Shown one piece after another: positions 34,752-45,525 of a DNA stretch of 64,000 nucleotides. Under the pieces are notes generated by a model, which worked only from the letters and a program-made list of their open reading frames with translations, searched no databases and was not told the DNA's origin. This DNA is from Pandoraea anapnoica (GTDB lineage: Bacteria > Pseudomonadota > Gammaproteobacteria > Burkholderiales > Burkholderiaceae). The stretch is from contig NZ_CABPSP010000006.1 of the NCBI RefSeq assembly GCF_902459765.1, positions 186,001-250,000 of the forward strand, given 5' to 3'. Position 1 is the stretch's first letter. Each line of letters begins with the position of its first letter. The position numbers were made by a program, and so were the translations under genes.

Positions 34752-37700
34752 ATGAGGACGATTCGGATGACTTGCGTCGCATTTGCGGCGCTTTGCGTAA
34801 TGACGTCGGCCGCACAGGCTTACGAAACGGTCGACATTGCCGACCATTGGGGCACGGCGTTCATCAAGGCCCGGCTGTTTTCCCCGACGGACGGCCCTTA
34901 TGCGACTGACGAGAAGGGCAACGATCAATATTCGATTGGAACCCTGACAGCACTGCAGACCAACCAGATCCGCAGCGCCCTGAACTATTGGGCTGAAGTC
35001 ATCAAGGTGAAGCCCGGAAGTTCTCCGGCGATCATCAACGTGGGCATGAGCACTGAGAACGGCGCACACGCGGCCAGCCCCTATGCGTTCGCGGCGAACG
35101 ACCAGACGGCCACCGGCGGGCAGAACCCGACGCTGGTGCAGGCGGCGTTGCAGAACAGTCCGCTCGCGCGCAACGACTATCACGGCGCGCACGGCGAGAT
35201 CACGCTGGGCGATATGGCGTTTTCGACCGCGGCCCCGGTGGCGTCGCAGATCCCGCTCAACAGCGCAGCCGACCTGCCGGCCGTCATGCTGCACGAAGTG
35301 GCGCATGCGCTGGGCGTGGGGGCCAACATTATCGAGACCGAGTTGCCGTCGAAATTGCATACGAACCAGTTTGCGACGGTCCTCGACTCCTGGTCCGCGC
35401 ACCTGTACGACGACAACGGTCGTCAGGCGAAGGCCGGACAAATGATTCTCACGCCGGAAGACGCAGGCACGGTAGCCGACCCCGACGCATTCGACGCCCG
35501 CAAGGACACGGCGTACTTCACCGGCGATCACGTCAGGGAAGTGCTCGGGGATTCGATGAAGGGGATTCCCGTGAAGGCGATGTTCGACGAGACGGCCTAC
35601 GATTCGCCGATCTTCTCGCACATCGAGCTCAAGAACAGCCTGATGAGCCACCAGACGTACCGCAACTACACGGCGTTCATGGAGGCCGAACTGGCCGCGC
35701 TGCAAGACCTCGGTTACGACATCGATCGGCGTAATTTTTTCGGCCGCTCGATCTACGACGATGGCAAGACGCTGACTAACGATAACCCGTTCTTCGGCCG
35801 CAATGCCGATGGCACGGCCTACATCCCGAACACTTACAACACCTCGACGCTCGGGCTCGGCTTGCACATCTACGGCAGCGGCAACACGGTCGCGCAGCGC
35901 GCCGACCTCCTGACCATCGGCGCAGGTGGGGCGGGCATTCGGGTGGACGGCGTTGGCAACAGCGTGACCGTGCTGCCGGGCACGCGCGTCTATGCGGACG
36001 GCAGCAACGGGCGCGGCGTGATGTTCACGTACGGCAAGAACCATTCGTTCGTGCAGCGTGGCGACGTTCAGGCACTCGGGGCCAACGGCATCGCGGCGAG
36101 TTTCGATTTCGGCCATAACGCGCTGGGCGACGCTCGCGACTACCGTGGGTCTTACATTTCGACGAAAGTCGATCCCGTCACCAAGCTGACCTTGCCGCTG
36201 CCCGACGAACTCAATGGTCCGCTCGTGACCCGCGCCGACATTACCGGCCGTCTCGCGGGCACGTACGCGTCGCTGTACATGTCGGAGAACGGCTATGTCG
36301 GCGAGATTAACGTCATGCGCGGGGCGGCGCTGTACGGCGACATCATCTCCCAGTACGCCGAACGGGACGCCCTGGGGGCGCTGCGTCTTACTCAACTGAA
36401 TTTCGGTCTGACGCCTGACGCCAGCGGCGTCGCAACGAGTGCGGCGGACCCCACGTTCAATCTGCGCTACGACGGCAATATCGTCGGCGGCAACCTGGCG
36501 CTGACGATGGCAGGCGGGACGACCCAGATCAACGGCGATCATACGGTGCACGATGTGGCTGTGCTTAGCGGCGCGACGCTGACCGGCAATAGCCGCTACA
36601 CGCTCGACCCGGCGGGCGCGTTCGTGAACGCGGGCACTGTTGCGCCGTCAGTGGCGGGCAGCTTCATCAGCATTGGCGGTGACTACTCGCAGACGAGTAC
36701 GGGCCGTCTCGTAGCCTCACTGTCGGATAATGGGACATTCACCAAGCTGATCGTGACCGGCCACGCGGCGCTCGACGGCACGCTCGCCATTGCGCCGCAA
36801 CGCGGCTGGTACGCAAGCGGCATGACGGTGACGTCGGATCAATGGCTGAACGCGTCGAGCATCGGCGGTGCGTTCGCCAACGTGACGACGCTTCTGTCCT
36901 CGCCGACATTGCTTGCCACTGCGAGTTCGCTCGGCAACAACACGTACCGAGTGCAGATTGCCCGCGCGGGCAATGCCTATTCGCAATACGGCATCGACGG
37001 TAATAGCCGTCGTGTCGGTGCCGCGCTCGACCGCATTGCGGGCAGCGTCGGCCGCGACCTGCAACCGCTCGTCACGGCGCTCGACTTCTCGGCAGCAGAC
37101 GGCAGCGACATCGCCCGCGCATTGCCGCAACTGACACCGGCCGCTTACGGCGCGATGTTCACCGGTGGCCTGCTGCGAGAACGTCAATTGACGGATCTGG
37201 TGGCCGCTGCCGTCGGTGCAGACGGCGCTCAGAATGTCGGCAACGGTGGGCTCACCGGCAACTGGCGCGGGTTTGCCATGCCGTTCGGTAGCGGCTACTG
37301 GCGCGGGCGCAACGATGACACGGCGGGTGCCAGCGGCAACACGTACGGCGTGGTATTCGGCGTCGAAAAGGTGGCGGGCGAGGGGCGCGACTGGACGATC
37401 GGCGCGCATGGCGCGGTCAGCGGCCAGTCGACGCGTCTGGACGGGCAGACGCCCGGCTCGGGCAAGACGACGGCGTTCGACATTGGTGTGCATGCCCGTT
37501 ACGTGCCGTCAGCAAATGTCGGCCCGCACGCGTTTGCCCTGGCGCGTTTCGGTGTCGAGGACGGCCGCGTCGACCGGACCATCGCCGTGAACGGGTACTC
37601 GGCCACGCCGCGCGGCACATGGACTGGCGCGACGGCATCCGCAAGCATCGGCGGCGGCTGGCGCTGGCAGTTGAGCAGCACCACGAGCGCAGGCCCGGTG

Positions 37701-38111
37701 GCAGCGCTCGACTACACCGCACTGTATCGTCCGAGCCTCACAGAAGACGGCGGCGCCAGCCTGCATCTCGACGGCAAGACGTTCAACTCGCTTCGCACCC
37801 GCGTGGGTGGGGAGTTGCGCTTCGATCTGCCGATGATCTCGGGCAACGCGCTGACCGCCAATCTGCAAGCGACGTGGAACCACGAGCTGACGAGTGGCGC
37901 GATCAACCAGACGGCCAGCTTCGCGGGCTATCCGGGGGCGTCGTTCACGACACGTAGCGAGGTCGTCGGTCGCGACAGCCTCGGCCTGCAAGCTGGCGTG
38001 TCGTATCGCATGGCCCGCAAGATCGTGCTCGGTGCGGCCGTGTCGAGCAATGTGTACAAAGCCGGAAATGCCGACATAGCTGGTTCCGTGTCGGCAACGT
38101 GGAGATTCTAA
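34752..38111 (+). CDS. Autotransporter with metzincin-like metalloprotease passenger
   Basis: 1119 residues. Signal peptide 1-23 (ending SAAQA). The passenger carries [16 protein letters not shown], with HEVAH at about residues 181-185, matching the HExxHxxG zinc motif, and then NSLMSH at about 295-300 followed by [16 protein letters not shown], the arrangement of the Met-turn and C-terminal helix in matrixin-like metzincins. The expected third zinc ligand after the glycine is not obvious (GVGANI). A beta-helix-like stretch with short G/N/D repeats spans about 370-700. The C-terminal 270 residues form an autotransporter barrel ([13 protein letters not shown] ... SVSATWRF, terminal Phe). Start: ATG 34752 with GGAG 7 bases upstream. 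Probably a surface protease or adhesin. Confidence 0.9.
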   Translation: MRTIRMTCVAFAALCVMTSAAQAYETVDIADHWGTAFIKARLFSPTDGPYATDEKGNDQYSIGTLTALQTNQIRSALNYWAEVIKVKPGSSPAIINVGMSTENGAHAASPYAFAANDQTATGGQNPTLVQAALQNSPLARNDYHGAHGEITLGDMAFSTAAPVASQIPLNSAADLPAVMLHEVAHALGVGANIIETELPSKLHTNQFATVLDSWSAHLYDDNGRQAKAGQMILTPEDAGTVADPDAFDARKDTAYFTGDHVREVLGDSMKGIPVKAMFDETAYDSPIFSHIELKNSLMSHQTYRNYTAFMEAELAALQDLGYDIDRRNFFGRSIYDDGKTLTNDNPFFGRNADGTAYIPNTYNTSTLGLGLHIYGSGNTVAQRADLLTIGAGGAGIRVDGVGNSVTVLPGTRVYADGSNGRGVMFTYGKNHSFVQRGDVQALGANGIAASFDFGHNALGDARDYRGSYISTKVDPVTKLTLPLPDELNGPLVTRADITGRLAGTYASLYMSENGYVGEINVMRGAALYGDIISQYAERDALGALRLTQLNFGLTPDASGVATSAADPTFNLRYDGNIVGGNLALTMAGGTTQINGDHTVHDVAVLSGATLTGNSRYTLDPAGAFVNAGTVAPSVAGSFISIGGDYSQTSTGRLVASLSDNGTFTKLIVTGHAALDGTLAIAPQRGWYASGMTVTSDQWLNASSIGGAFANVTTLLSSPTLLATASSLGNNTYRVQIARAGNAYSQYGIDGNSRRVGAALDRIAGSVGRDLQPLVTALDFSAADGSDIARALPQLTPAAYGAMFTGGLLRERQLTDLVAAAVGADGAQNVGNGGLTGNWRGFAMPFGSGYWRGRNDDTAGASGNTYGVVFGVEKVAGEGRDWTIGAHGAVSGQSTRLDGQTPGSGKTTAFDIGVHARYVPSANVGPHAFALARFGVEDGRVDRTIAVNGYSATPRGTWTGATASASIGGGWRWQLSSTTSAGPVAALDYTALYRPSLTEDGGASLHLDGKTFNSLRTRVGGELRFDLPMISGNALTANLQATWNHELTSGAINQTASFAGYPGASFTTRSEVVGRDSLGLQAGVSYRMARKIVLGAAVSSNVYKAGNADIAGSVSATWRF

Positions 38112-38167
38112 TGTATGTAATTACGTCAACCTCCAAGTTGTAGGTGGTGACGTAATCGACACGACCG

Positions 38168-38204
38168 AAAAAACGCCAGGAAATCACAATTCCTGGCGTT
38201 TTTT
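38168..38204. terminator. Bidirectional intrinsic terminator after the autotransporter
   Basis: AAAAAACGCCAGGAA at 38168-38182 pairs perfectly with TTCCTGGCGTTTTTT at 38190-38204 around a 7-base loop, with T runs on both strands. It lies 56 bases after the autotransporter stop and isolates it from the cyo operon. Confidence 0.92.
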
Positions 38205-38278
38205 CGTTGTGAGCGGCATCGCCTTATCTCGATTTCAACGCGCGAAACATCGGTTCCCAAGTGCGTCATTATGTCGCG

Positions 38279-38334
38279 ATGTATGGAATATGTGCATGCG
38301 TAGCATTCGTCACGCAAATAGTGTATCCATACAT
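38279..38334. promoter_or_regulatory. 9-bp inverted repeat in the cyo leader
   Basis: ATGTATGGA at 38279-38287 and TCCATACAT at 38326-38334 are perfect inverted copies 38 bases apart, ending 11 bases before the cyoA start. They could fold in mRNA next to the ribosome site AGAGG (38335-38339) or be spaced operator half-sites. Oxygen- or redox-dependent control is expected for cyo genes in general, but no FNR/Anr-type TTGAT-N4-ATCAA site was seen. Confidence 0.4.
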
Positions 38335-38345
38335 AGAGGCTTAAG

Positions 38346-39431
38346 ATGTCCATGCATAACGTCTCGCTCGCCCGCAGAGGAAGGGCAGACACGACACCCG
38401 GCGCGCTTTGGCGCACGTGGTGTGCGCGCGTCGCCGCAGCGATGGCGATGGTGCCCATGAGCGGCTGCACGATGGAGTTGTTTGACCCCAAAGGTAGTGT
38501 CGGCGAGCAGGAAAAACACCTGATCCTGATCGCGCTGGGTGTCATGCTGCTTGTCGTGATCCCGGTCATCGTGCTCACGCTCGTGTTCTTCTGGCGCTAC
38601 CGCGAGACCAACACCGCGGCGACCTACTCGCCGAAGTGGTCACACTCCACCAAGATCGAAGTCGTCGTGTGGACGATTCCCGTGATCATCGTTGTAGCGC
38701 TTGCCGTGATGATCTGGGAGACGACCCACAAACTCGACCCCTATCAGCCCATCGAACCCATCGCCGCCGACAAGCCGCCGGTGCGCGTGGAAGTCGTGGC
38801 GCTGAACTGGAAGTGGCTGTTCATCTACCCGGACTACAAGGTTGCCACCGTCAACAAGTTGGTGCTGCCGGTCGATACCCCCGTGGAGTTCAAGATCACG
38901 GCCGAGTCGCTGATGAATGCGTTCTTCATCCCGCAACTGGGCAGCATGGTCTACGCGATGTCGGGCATGCAGACCAAACTGCACCTGATCGCCAACGAGA
39001 CCGGCACTTACGCGGGGATGTCGTCCGCCTATAGCGGCCCGGGCTTCTCGGACATGCACTTCAAGGCGCACGTCACGTCGCAGGGCGACTTCGACAAGTG
39101 GGTCAGGCAAGCGCAGGCCGTGCCCGACACGCTCGACGCACCGACCTACGTGAAGCTCGAGCAGCCGGGCACCGCTGCGCCGGTCGCCATCTACGCCAAC
39201 GTCATGCCGGGCCTGTTCGACGCCGTCGTCGGCAAGTACATGGGGCCGATGGATGGTCGCATGCAGGGGACGCAAGGCATGCGTGTCTCGGGCAACAGCG
39301 CCATCGACGACATCATCGCCGCCGCCAATTGCCGCGTGGACGGCCAACTGGACAGCCGCGCGCTCCTCGCGCAGCGTCCCGAGCGCGAGGTCGGTGCACA
39401 ACCCGCGTCGCAGCGCGCGCTCACGGAGTAA
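38346..39431 (+). CDS. cyoA: Cytochrome bo3 ubiquinol oxidase subunit II
   Basis: 361 residues. Lipoprotein signal with lipobox MSGC (Cys41), then two membrane helices (about 57-81 and 99-120) and a periplasmic cupredoxin domain (VEVVALNWKWLFIYPDYKVATVN ... AESLMNAFFIPQLGSMVYAMSGMQTKLHL). The CuA-binding Cys/His set of cytochrome c oxidases is absent, as in quinol oxidases. The C-terminus is extended relative to E. coli CyoA. AGAGG precedes the ATG; a second ATG two codons in is equally usable. cyoB starts 3 bases after the stop. It accepts electrons from ubiquinol as part of the aerobic terminal oxidase in the inner membrane. Confidence 0.95.
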   Translation: MSMHNVSLARRGRADTTPGALWRTWCARVAAAMAMVPMSGCTMELFDPKGSVGEQEKHLILIALGVMLLVVIPVIVLTLVFFWRYRETNTAATYSPKWSHSTKIEVVVWTIPVIIVVALAVMIWETTHKLDPYQPIEPIAADKPPVRVEVVALNWKWLFIYPDYKVATVNKLVLPVDTPVEFKITAESLMNAFFIPQLGSMVYAMSGMQTKLHLIANETGTYAGMSSAYSGPGFSDMHFKAHVTSQGDFDKWVRQAQAVPDTLDAPTYVKLEQPGTAAPVAIYANVMPGLFDAVVGKYMGPMDGRMQGTQGMRVSGNSAIDDIIAAANCRVDGQLDSRALLAQRPEREVGAQPASQRALTE

Positions 39432-39434
39432 GTC

Positions 39435-41441
39435 ATGTTCGGAAAACTCGATCTCGACGCCATCCCACTGCACGAGCCCATCATCATGGGCACGCTCGTC
39501 GTGGTGCTGCTGGGCGGCGCGGCGCTGCTCGGCGCCATCACGTACTTCAAAAAGTGGGGCTATCTCTGGACGGAGTGGATTACCTCCGTCGACCACAAGC
39601 GCATCGGTGTCATGTACATCATCCTCGCGCTCGTCATGATGCTGCGCGGCTTTGCCGACGCGATCATGATGCGCGCGCAGCAAGCCATCGCCGCCGGTGG
39701 CGAAGCGGGCTATCTGCCGCCGCATCACTACGATCAGATCTTCACGGCGCACGGCGTCATCATGATCTTCTTCGTGGCCACGCCGCTGGTGCTGGGCCTG
39801 ATGAACGTGATCGTGCCGTTGCAGATCGGCGCGCGCGACGTGGCGTTTCCGTTCGTCAACTCGCTGTCGTTCTGGCTCTCGGCGATGGGCGCAGTGCTGG
39901 TCATGATGTCGATGTTCGTCGGCGATTTCGCCGCGACGGGCTGGGTCGCGTATCCGCCGCTCTCTGAGCTGGGGTATAGCCCGACGGTCGGGGTGGATTA
40001 CTACATCTGGTCGCTACAGATATCGGGGCTAGGCACCACGCTGACCGGCATCAACTTCATCGTCACGATCCTGCGCATGCGTGCGCCGGGCATGAACCTG
40101 ATGAAGATGCCGGTGTTCACGTGGACCGCGCTGATCACCAACATCCTGATCGTCGCCGTGTTCCCGGTGCTGACCGCCACGCTCGCGCTGCTCACCGCCG
40201 ACCGCTACCTCGGCATGCACTTCTTCACTAACGAACTCGGCGGCAACGCCATGATGTACGTGAACCTGATCTGGATCTGGGGTCACCCGGAGGTGTACAT
40301 CCTGATCCTGCCCGCGTTCGGTGCGTTCTCGGAAATCATCGCCACGTTCTCGCGCAAGCCGCTGTTCGGCTACAAGTCGATGGTCTACGCCACGTCGTCG
40401 ATCGGCATTCTGTCGTTCTTCGTCTGGCTGCACCACTTCTTCACGATGGGGTCGGGCGCGAACGTGAACGCCTTCTTCGGCATCATGACGACGATCATCT
40501 CGATCCCGACCGGCGTGAAGCTGTTCAACTGGCTGTTCACGATGTATCAGGGCCGTATCCGTTATCACTCGGCCACGCTCTGGACCATCGGCTTCATGGT
40601 GACGTTCGCCATCGGCGGCATGACTGGTGTGCTGCTGGCTGTGCCGGGCGCGGACTTCGTGCTGCACAATTCGCTGTTCCTCGTGGCGCACTTCCACAAC
40701 GTGATCATCGGCGGCGTGGTGTTCGGCTGCCTCGCGGGCATTACGTTCTGGTTCCCGAAGGTCTTCGGCTTCACGCTCAACGAACGTTGGGGCAAGTTCT
40801 CGTTCGCCTGCTGGCTGATCGGCTTCTACCTCGCGTTCATGCCGCTGTACGTGCTCGGCTTCAAGGGTATGACACGCCGCATGAACCACTACGTGCAGGC
40901 CGACTGGCAGCCGTACCTCATTGTGGCGGCGGTCGGTGCCGCAGTGATCGGTCTGGGCATTCTGTCCTTCGGCGTGCAACTCGTCGTGAGCATTCGCGAC
41001 CGCAACGCCAACCGCGATCTGACGGGCGATCCGTGGGACGCGCGCAGCCTGGAATGGGCGACGTCTTCGCCCGCGCCGTTCTACAACTTCGCGCACGTGC
41101 CGCACATCGACTCGCTGGAGCAGCATTGGGACGACAAGGAGCGCGGTCTGGCCTATGTACAGCCGACGCACTACGAAGATATCCACATGCCGCGTAACAC
41201 CGGCACCGGGTTCATCGTCTCGGCGTTCAGCTTCGTGATGTGCTTCGCGCTGATCTGGCACATCTGGTGGCTGGCCGGTGCGAGCCTGATCGCGACGATT
41301 GCCACGTTCCTGTGGCGCACCTACGACCGCGACGTCGATTACTACGTGCCGGCGGCCGAAGTGGAGCGTATCGAAAACGCCCGCTTTGCCGACCTGCGTG
41401 CCGCGCATCGCGCGCATCAATCCCTGCAAAAGGCCGCCTGA
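39435..41441 (+). CDS. cyoB: Cytochrome bo3 ubiquinol oxidase subunit I
   Basis: 668 residues, close to the E. coli length of 663. The haem-copper oxidase core contains the low-spin haem ligand region ([19 protein letters not shown]), the CuB His-Tyr site [22 protein letters not shown], and the haem ligand block [14 protein letters not shown]. It catalyses oxygen reduction coupled to proton pumping. The stop codon overlaps the cyoC start by one base, so translation is coupled. Confidence 0.97.
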   Translation: MFGKLDLDAIPLHEPIIMGTLVVVLLGGAALLGAITYFKKWGYLWTEWITSVDHKRIGVMYIILALVMMLRGFADAIMMRAQQAIAAGGEAGYLPPHHYDQIFTAHGVIMIFFVATPLVLGLMNVIVPLQIGARDVAFPFVNSLSFWLSAMGAVLVMMSMFVGDFAATGWVAYPPLSELGYSPTVGVDYYIWSLQISGLGTTLTGINFIVTILRMRAPGMNLMKMPVFTWTALITNILIVAVFPVLTATLALLTADRYLGMHFFTNELGGNAMMYVNLIWIWGHPEVYILILPAFGAFSEIIATFSRKPLFGYKSMVYATSSIGILSFFVWLHHFFTMGSGANVNAFFGIMTTIISIPTGVKLFNWLFTMYQGRIRYHSATLWTIGFMVTFAIGGMTGVLLAVPGADFVLHNSLFLVAHFHNVIIGGVVFGCLAGITFWFPKVFGFTLNERWGKFSFACWLIGFYLAFMPLYVLGFKGMTRRMNHYVQADWQPYLIVAAVGAAVIGLGILSFGVQLVVSIRDRNANRDLTGDPWDARSLEWATSSPAPFYNFAHVPHIDSLEQHWDDKERGLAYVQPTHYEDIHMPRNTGTGFIVSAFSFVMCFALIWHIWWLAGASLIATIATFLWRTYDRDVDYYVPAAEVERIENARFADLRAAHRAHQSLQKAA

Positions 41442-42076
41442 TGTCCTCGGCATCCCTTCACACCTCACACGGTCACGGCACTGCTGCCGGAGCCGACGCC
41501 CACGCTCACGGGCACCACGACGCAGGAGCTACGACGACGCTCGGCTTCTGGATCTACCTGATGAGCGACTGTCTCATCTTTTGCGTGCTGTTCGCGACGT
41601 TCGGCGTGCTCGCCGCGAACACGGCAGGCGGCCCGACAGGCCGCGAGCTGTTCGAACTGCCGTTCGTGCTCGGCGAGACGATGTTGCTGCTGCTCTCGAG
41701 CTTCACGTTCGGGCTGGCATCGCTGTCGATGCGTCCGGGTAACGAGAGCGTCGTCCAGCGCTGGCTCTGGATCACGTTCGCGCTGGGCGCGGCGTTCGTC
41801 GCGATGGAAGTCTACGAGTTCTCGGCGCTGCTGCACGAAGGCGCAGGCCCGGGGCGCAGCGCGTTCCTCTCGGCGTTCTTTACGCTGGTGGGCACGCACG
41901 GTCTGCACGTCACGTGCGGCCTGCTTTGGCTCGTGGTGATGATCCATCAGATCGGACGCTTCGGTTTTGATCCGGTCGTGCGTCGCCGTCTGCAATGCCT
42001 GAGCCTGTTCTGGCACTTTCTGGACCTCGTCTGGATTTGTGTCTTCACCTTCGTCTATCTGCGGGAGTTCGTATGA
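41441..42076 (+). CDS. cyoC: Cytochrome bo3 ubiquinol oxidase subunit III
   Basis: 211 residues with five membrane helices after a histidine-rich N-terminal tail ([23 protein letters not shown]). Subunit III motifs include [33 protein letters not shown] and [18 protein letters not shown]. The ATG overlaps the cyoB stop and its own stop overlaps the cyoD start. The His-rich tail is longer than usual and could bind metal, which is speculation. Role: structural integrity and proton pathway of the oxidase. Confidence 0.95.
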   Translation: MSSASLHTSHGHGTAAGADAHAHGHHDAGATTTLGFWIYLMSDCLIFCVLFATFGVLAANTAGGPTGRELFELPFVLGETMLLLLSSFTFGLASLSMRPGNESVVQRWLWITFALGAAFVAMEVYEFSALLHEGAGPGRSAFLSAFFTLVGTHGLHVTCGLLWLVVMIHQIGRFGFDPVVRRRLQCLSLFWHFLDLVWICVFTFVYLREFV

Positions 42077-42444
42077 CGAGCGCGCAAGTTCACGACCACG
42101 GCGCTTACGCCTCGCAGAGCCATCTGCGCGATTACATCATCGGGTTCTTCCTGTCGCTGGTGCTGACGTTCGCGTCATTCGGCGCGGTCATGCTCAAGCT
42201 CGTGCCACCCGGCTGGGGGCTGGCGACCATCGTCGTGCTGTGTGTGGCGCAGTTGGTGGTGCAACTGGTGTACTTCCTGCACATCGGGGCGAAGCGCAGC
42301 CAGCGTCAGAACTCGGCCATCTTCCTGTGCACGGCCGGACTGATTGCGATCATCGTCGCGGGTTCGTTGTGGGTGATGCATAACGCCAACGAGAACATGA
42401 TGCCCACGCACATGTCCATCGACCGGGCGAAGCTGCGCGACTGA
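42073..42444 (+). CDS. cyoD: Cytochrome bo3 ubiquinol oxidase subunit IV
   Basis: 123 residues with three membrane helices ([62 protein letters not shown]). The ATG at 42073 overlaps the cyoC stop in ATGA. It is an assembly subunit of the bo3 oxidase. The usual cyoE (haem O synthase) does not follow: a LysR gene begins two bases after the stop instead. Confidence 0.95.
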   Translation: MTSAQVHDHGAYASQSHLRDYIIGFFLSLVLTFASFGAVMLKLVPPGWGLATIVVLCVAQLVVQLVYFLHIGAKRSQRQNSAIFLCTAGLIAIIVAGSLWVMHNANENMMPTHMSIDRAKLRD

Positions 42445-42446
42445 CC

Positions 42447-43373
42447 ATGGACCGCCTCAAATGCATGGAGGTGTTCGTGCAAGTGGTACGCGCCGGTAGC
42501 CTGTCTGCCGGTGCGGCCGCCTGTGGGATGTCGGCCGTCACGGCCACGCGCCACGTGCAGGCGCTCGAAGCCCGACTCGGCCAGCCGTTGCTGCGCCGAG
42601 CCGGGCGGCGTCAGATGCCCACCGAACTCGGCGAGCGCTATTTCACCGAGTGTGCGGAAGTGCTTGCGCGGGTCGAGACGGCTGACGCTTTGGGCGACGG
42701 GGGGCCTGCGGGGGCACTGCTTGCGTCGGCGATCTCGCGGCCCGTCGGCCAGATTCGTGTGTGCGCACCTACAACCGTCGGCTCGCATCTGCTCATGCCG
42801 ATTTTCGCGGAGTACTTGCAGACGCATCCGGACGTGGCGCTCGACCTCGCGCTCAAGGACCGGGCCGTCGATCTGGAGGAAGAGGGCATTCACGCCGCAT
42901 TTCAGGCGGGCGGCAATCCCGAACCGGGGCTGGTCGCGCACACGTTGCGCGGCGTGACGCGCGTGGCGTGCGCGTCGCCCGGCTATCTCGCGCGACGCGG
43001 CGTACCCCGTCAGCCCGCCGACCTGGCTGGACACGACTGTCTTGGCTTTCGTTACGACGAAGTGCTGGGGCGATGGGCGTTTGCTCCGGCGGGGGCGGTG
43101 GGCGATGCCCGTCTCATCGCGCACAATCCGCTCGCGCAGCTTCAGGCGGCGGTGCATGGCATGGGCATCGCGCTGCTGCCCGAGTATTTGCTCGCGCCTG
43201 AGGTGGAGGCGGGGCGTCTGGTGCGTGTGCTCGAAGCGCAGGCGCAATTGAGCGAACCAATGCATCTCGTTCATCTGGCGGGGCGCTACGTGTCGTCCAA
43301 GCTCGACGATTTCGTGCGCTACATGGTGGCCAAGCTGGGGCCGGACGCTTGTCCGGTGGCATCATCGGTTTGA
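42447..43373 (+). CDS. LysR-family regulator at the end of the cyo operon
   Basis: 308 residues. Winged HTH at 1-60 (MDRLKCMEVFVQVVRAGSLSAGAAACGMSAVTATRHVQALEARLG) and a CrgA-type effector domain (GQIRVCAPTTVGSHLLMPIFAEYLQTHPDVALDL ... YLLAPEVEAGRLVRVL). It starts 2 bases after cyoD on the same strand, so it should be co-transcribed with the oxidase, which is unusual for LysR genes that normally face their targets. It may feed back on respiration or be an opportunistic neighbour. Confidence 0.9.
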   Translation: MDRLKCMEVFVQVVRAGSLSAGAAACGMSAVTATRHVQALEARLGQPLLRRAGRRQMPTELGERYFTECAEVLARVETADALGDGGPAGALLASAISRPVGQIRVCAPTTVGSHLLMPIFAEYLQTHPDVALDLALKDRAVDLEEEGIHAAFQAGGNPEPGLVAHTLRGVTRVACASPGYLARRGVPRQPADLAGHDCLGFRYDEVLGRWAFAPAGAVGDARLIAHNPLAQLQAAVHGMGIALLPEYLLAPEVEAGRLVRVLEAQAQLSEPMHLVHLAGRYVSSKLDDFVRYMVAKLGPDACPVASSV

Positions 43374-43501
43374 CGGCGGCCTGAGCGGTCTGATTCGGCG
43401 GTCACAAACTTCGGCTAAGATGCAGCCATCGACGTCGTGGCCGATGCGATATCTCAAAGAGCGGGGCCTTCCGAGCCCGCCATCCCTTTGATCCGGCAAT
43501 C

Positions 43502-44227
43502 ATGCTATCTGGCAAAGCATTGCGACGCCTGTTCGCCTGCACCTTTGCGGGCACGGCGCTTGTCTGGACGACGGCGGCGCTAGCGCAACCGCCGCAATAC
43601 ACGAACGACGCGGAGTTGATGGGCGCGGCGATCGCGTCGCCCGAGGGCGTTGGTCAGGTGCTGGACCGACTTGTGCAGAAGTGCGGGCTGTATAGCGAGA
43701 CGACCAAGGCGCACGGGAATGCCGTGCTGCGTGCATGGCAGGCGCGGCATCGCGACTATCTCACTGAGGGCCAGCGCGTGCGCGACGAACTGCGCGCCGT
43801 CTACACCGACCCTGAGGCGCGTCAGCGCTTCGACGATCTCCTGACTAACCAGTTTCCGAAGCTCGTCGAACGCCAGTTCGTCGTGTACTCGAACACCATC
43901 GACGATCAGCCGACGCAATCCGCCAAGGCGGAGATGTGCGACGGCTATTTCAATGCGGTGGACGAACGTCAGTTCGATCTCAAAGTGAACGACCCGGCAC
44001 TCGCGGCGTTTTTCGACAAGCGGATTGCCGAGCGGACGACGGTGCGTGCCCCGGTGCCCGCCGAACCGACCGGGCGCATCGATGCCGTGCGGGACGCAGC
44101 GGGCGTGCCTGCGTCCGGTGTGCTGTCTGCACCACTTACCTCACCTCCTACTACGCCTTCGACTCAGCCTTCAACTCAGCCCCCGGCGTCAGCACCGGTC
44201 TCGACACCTTCAGCCCCCGCCAAGTAG
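43502..44227 (+). CDS. Periplasmic protein of unknown function
   Basis: 241 residues. A signal peptide with cleavage predicted after residue 28 (TAALA/QPP). The mature part is mainly helical (VGQVLDRLVQKCGLYSE, HRDYLTEGQRVRDELRAVY, QRFDDLLTNQFPKLVERQF) with two cysteines (KCGLY and EMCDGYF) placed for one disulfide. The last 45 residues are a low-complexity P/T/S/A tail (SPPTTPSTQPSTQPPASAP), probably disordered. No family is recognised. It stands alone between the LysR gene and a convergent nitronate-monooxygenase-like gene. Confidence 0.75.
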   Translation: MLSGKALRRLFACTFAGTALVWTTAALAQPPQYTNDAELMGAAIASPEGVGQVLDRLVQKCGLYSETTKAHGNAVLRAWQARHRDYLTEGQRVRDELRAVYTDPEARQRFDDLLTNQFPKLVERQFVVYSNTIDDQPTQSAKAEMCDGYFNAVDERQFDLKVNDPALAAFFDKRIAERTTVRAPVPAEPTGRIDAVRDAAGVPASGVLSAPLTSPPTTPSTQPSTQPPASAPVSTPSAPAK

Positions 44228-44232
44228 GCCTG

Positions 44233-45411
44233 TCAGGCGGCGGGTGCGACGTCTGCGTCTGTGGGGCGCTCCCCCGTGAGCAAGTAACGCATCAGGTCCG
44301 CCACGGGACGAATGCGCTCGCCGAACGGCAGCGGATCGCGGCCACGGAAGAAGAGGCCGCGGGCGACATCGCCACGCACGGCTTGTGCGAGCTTGAGGTC
44401 GATGCAGAACTGACCGATGCGCGCAACGCCGTCACGCAGGCCGCACGCCTGCAAGCAATCGAACCCCTCCAGGCACTGACGCACTTTCGCCTTCGCCTGC
44501 AAGGCCGTCTCGCGGGAGAGATACTTTTTCAGCCACGGCGTGAGCACAGCCCGCGCGGGTAAGCCTGCAACGCTGGTGAATTCGGCGATGTCTTCCGGGC
44601 GCGCACTCGCCAGCACTTGCTTGAAGTCGGGATGCGCATCGGACTCTTCGGTGACGGCGAAGGCCGTCCCCAACTGAACGCCTGCCGCACCCTGCGCGAG
44701 CCAATGCTTCACCTGCTCGTGACGATAGATGCCGCCCGCAACGATCAGCGGCACCTGCGTCCACTCGATGCCCAGCGAAGCGTAGATCTCACGGCACTCT
44801 GTGAGTACGCGATCGAACGAAAAGCGCGCATCGCCCAGATCCTCGATGCGCGACGCGCCGAGGTGGCCGCCCGCGTGCGCCGGGTGCTCGATGACAATGG
44901 CGTCCGGCAGTCGGCCCTTCTTCATCCACTTGCGCAGCACGAGACTGACGCCACGCGAGTCTGACAGAATCGGGATCAGGGCGATGTGCGGATGCGCGGC
45001 GGTGAGTTCCGGCAGGTCGAGCGGGAGACCGGCGCCCATGACGATGGCGTCCGCGCCGCTCTCGCACGCCTGACGCACGAGCGACGCATGCGCGCTCACC
45101 GCCTTCATGACGTTGACCGCCACGAGACCGTTGCCGTCGGCAATCGCTTTGGCTGCGCGGATTTCGCGGTCGAGGGCGATCAGGTTGACGGCTTCGATGG
45201 CGGCTTTGCAGTTGGACTTACCCGGTGTGCCGTCCACCTGGGCGAGCAGATCGGGGTGATGGTGGCGCAGGTCGATGCTCGCAATCGTCCCCATGCCGTT
45301 ATGCTTCGCCACCGTGCCCGCCAGCCGGTGCGCGGAGATGCCGATACCCATGCCGCCTTGTACCACCGGCACCAGCCGGCGGCCGGCCAGCGTCAGCCAT
45401 TGCTCGTTCAT
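44233..45411 (-). CDS. Nitronate monooxygenase-family flavoprotein
   Basis: 392 residues from MNEQWLTLAGRRLVPVVQGGMGIGISAHRLAG. The TIM barrel binds FMN, with family blocks VVQGGMGIG, CESGADAIVMGAGLPLDLPEL, AIVIEHPAHAGGHLG (the histidine expected as catalytic base), VPLIVAGGIYRHEQVKHWLAQGAAGVQLGTAF. It resembles the longer NMO/PfaD-like subgroup with a C-terminal helical region containing several cysteines (CLEGFDCLQACGL). It oxidises alkyl nitronates such as 3-nitropropionate or acts as an enoyl-reductase-like enzyme. The start at 45411 was chosen by the family N-terminus; 34 further upstream codons look non-coding. Confidence 0.87.
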   Translation of the reverse strand: MNEQWLTLAGRRLVPVVQGGMGIGISAHRLAGTVAKHNGMGTIASIDLRHHHPDLLAQVDGTPGKSNCKAAIEAVNLIALDREIRAAKAIADGNGLVAVNVMKAVSAHASLVRQACESGADAIVMGAGLPLDLPELTAAHPHIALIPILSDSRGVSLVLRKWMKKGRLPDAIVIEHPAHAGGHLGASRIEDLGDARFSFDRVLTECREIYASLGIEWTQVPLIVAGGIYRHEQVKHWLAQGAAGVQLGTAFAVTEESDAHPDFKQVLASARPEDIAEFTSVAGLPARAVLTPWLKKYLSRETALQAKAKVRQCLEGFDCLQACGLRDGVARIGQFCIDLKLAQAVRGDVARGLFFRGRDPLPFGERIRPVADLMRYLLTGERPTDADVAPAA

Positions 45412-45525
45412 GTCAGATCCGTTCGTCGAAAAGTGCTGGCGCGCGAAAGCATGCGGCTCAGCCGTTCCGGCAGTCTGGCATTCGCTTCGCGAACGGTTCT
45501 TGCGATGGGTCAAGCGCGGGCGCGC

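Noticed and set aside
34719-36551. Antisense frame of 610 codons opposite the autotransporter
   Set aside because: Low-complexity R/V/H composition, no ribosome site; it mirrors the third-position bias of the real gene.
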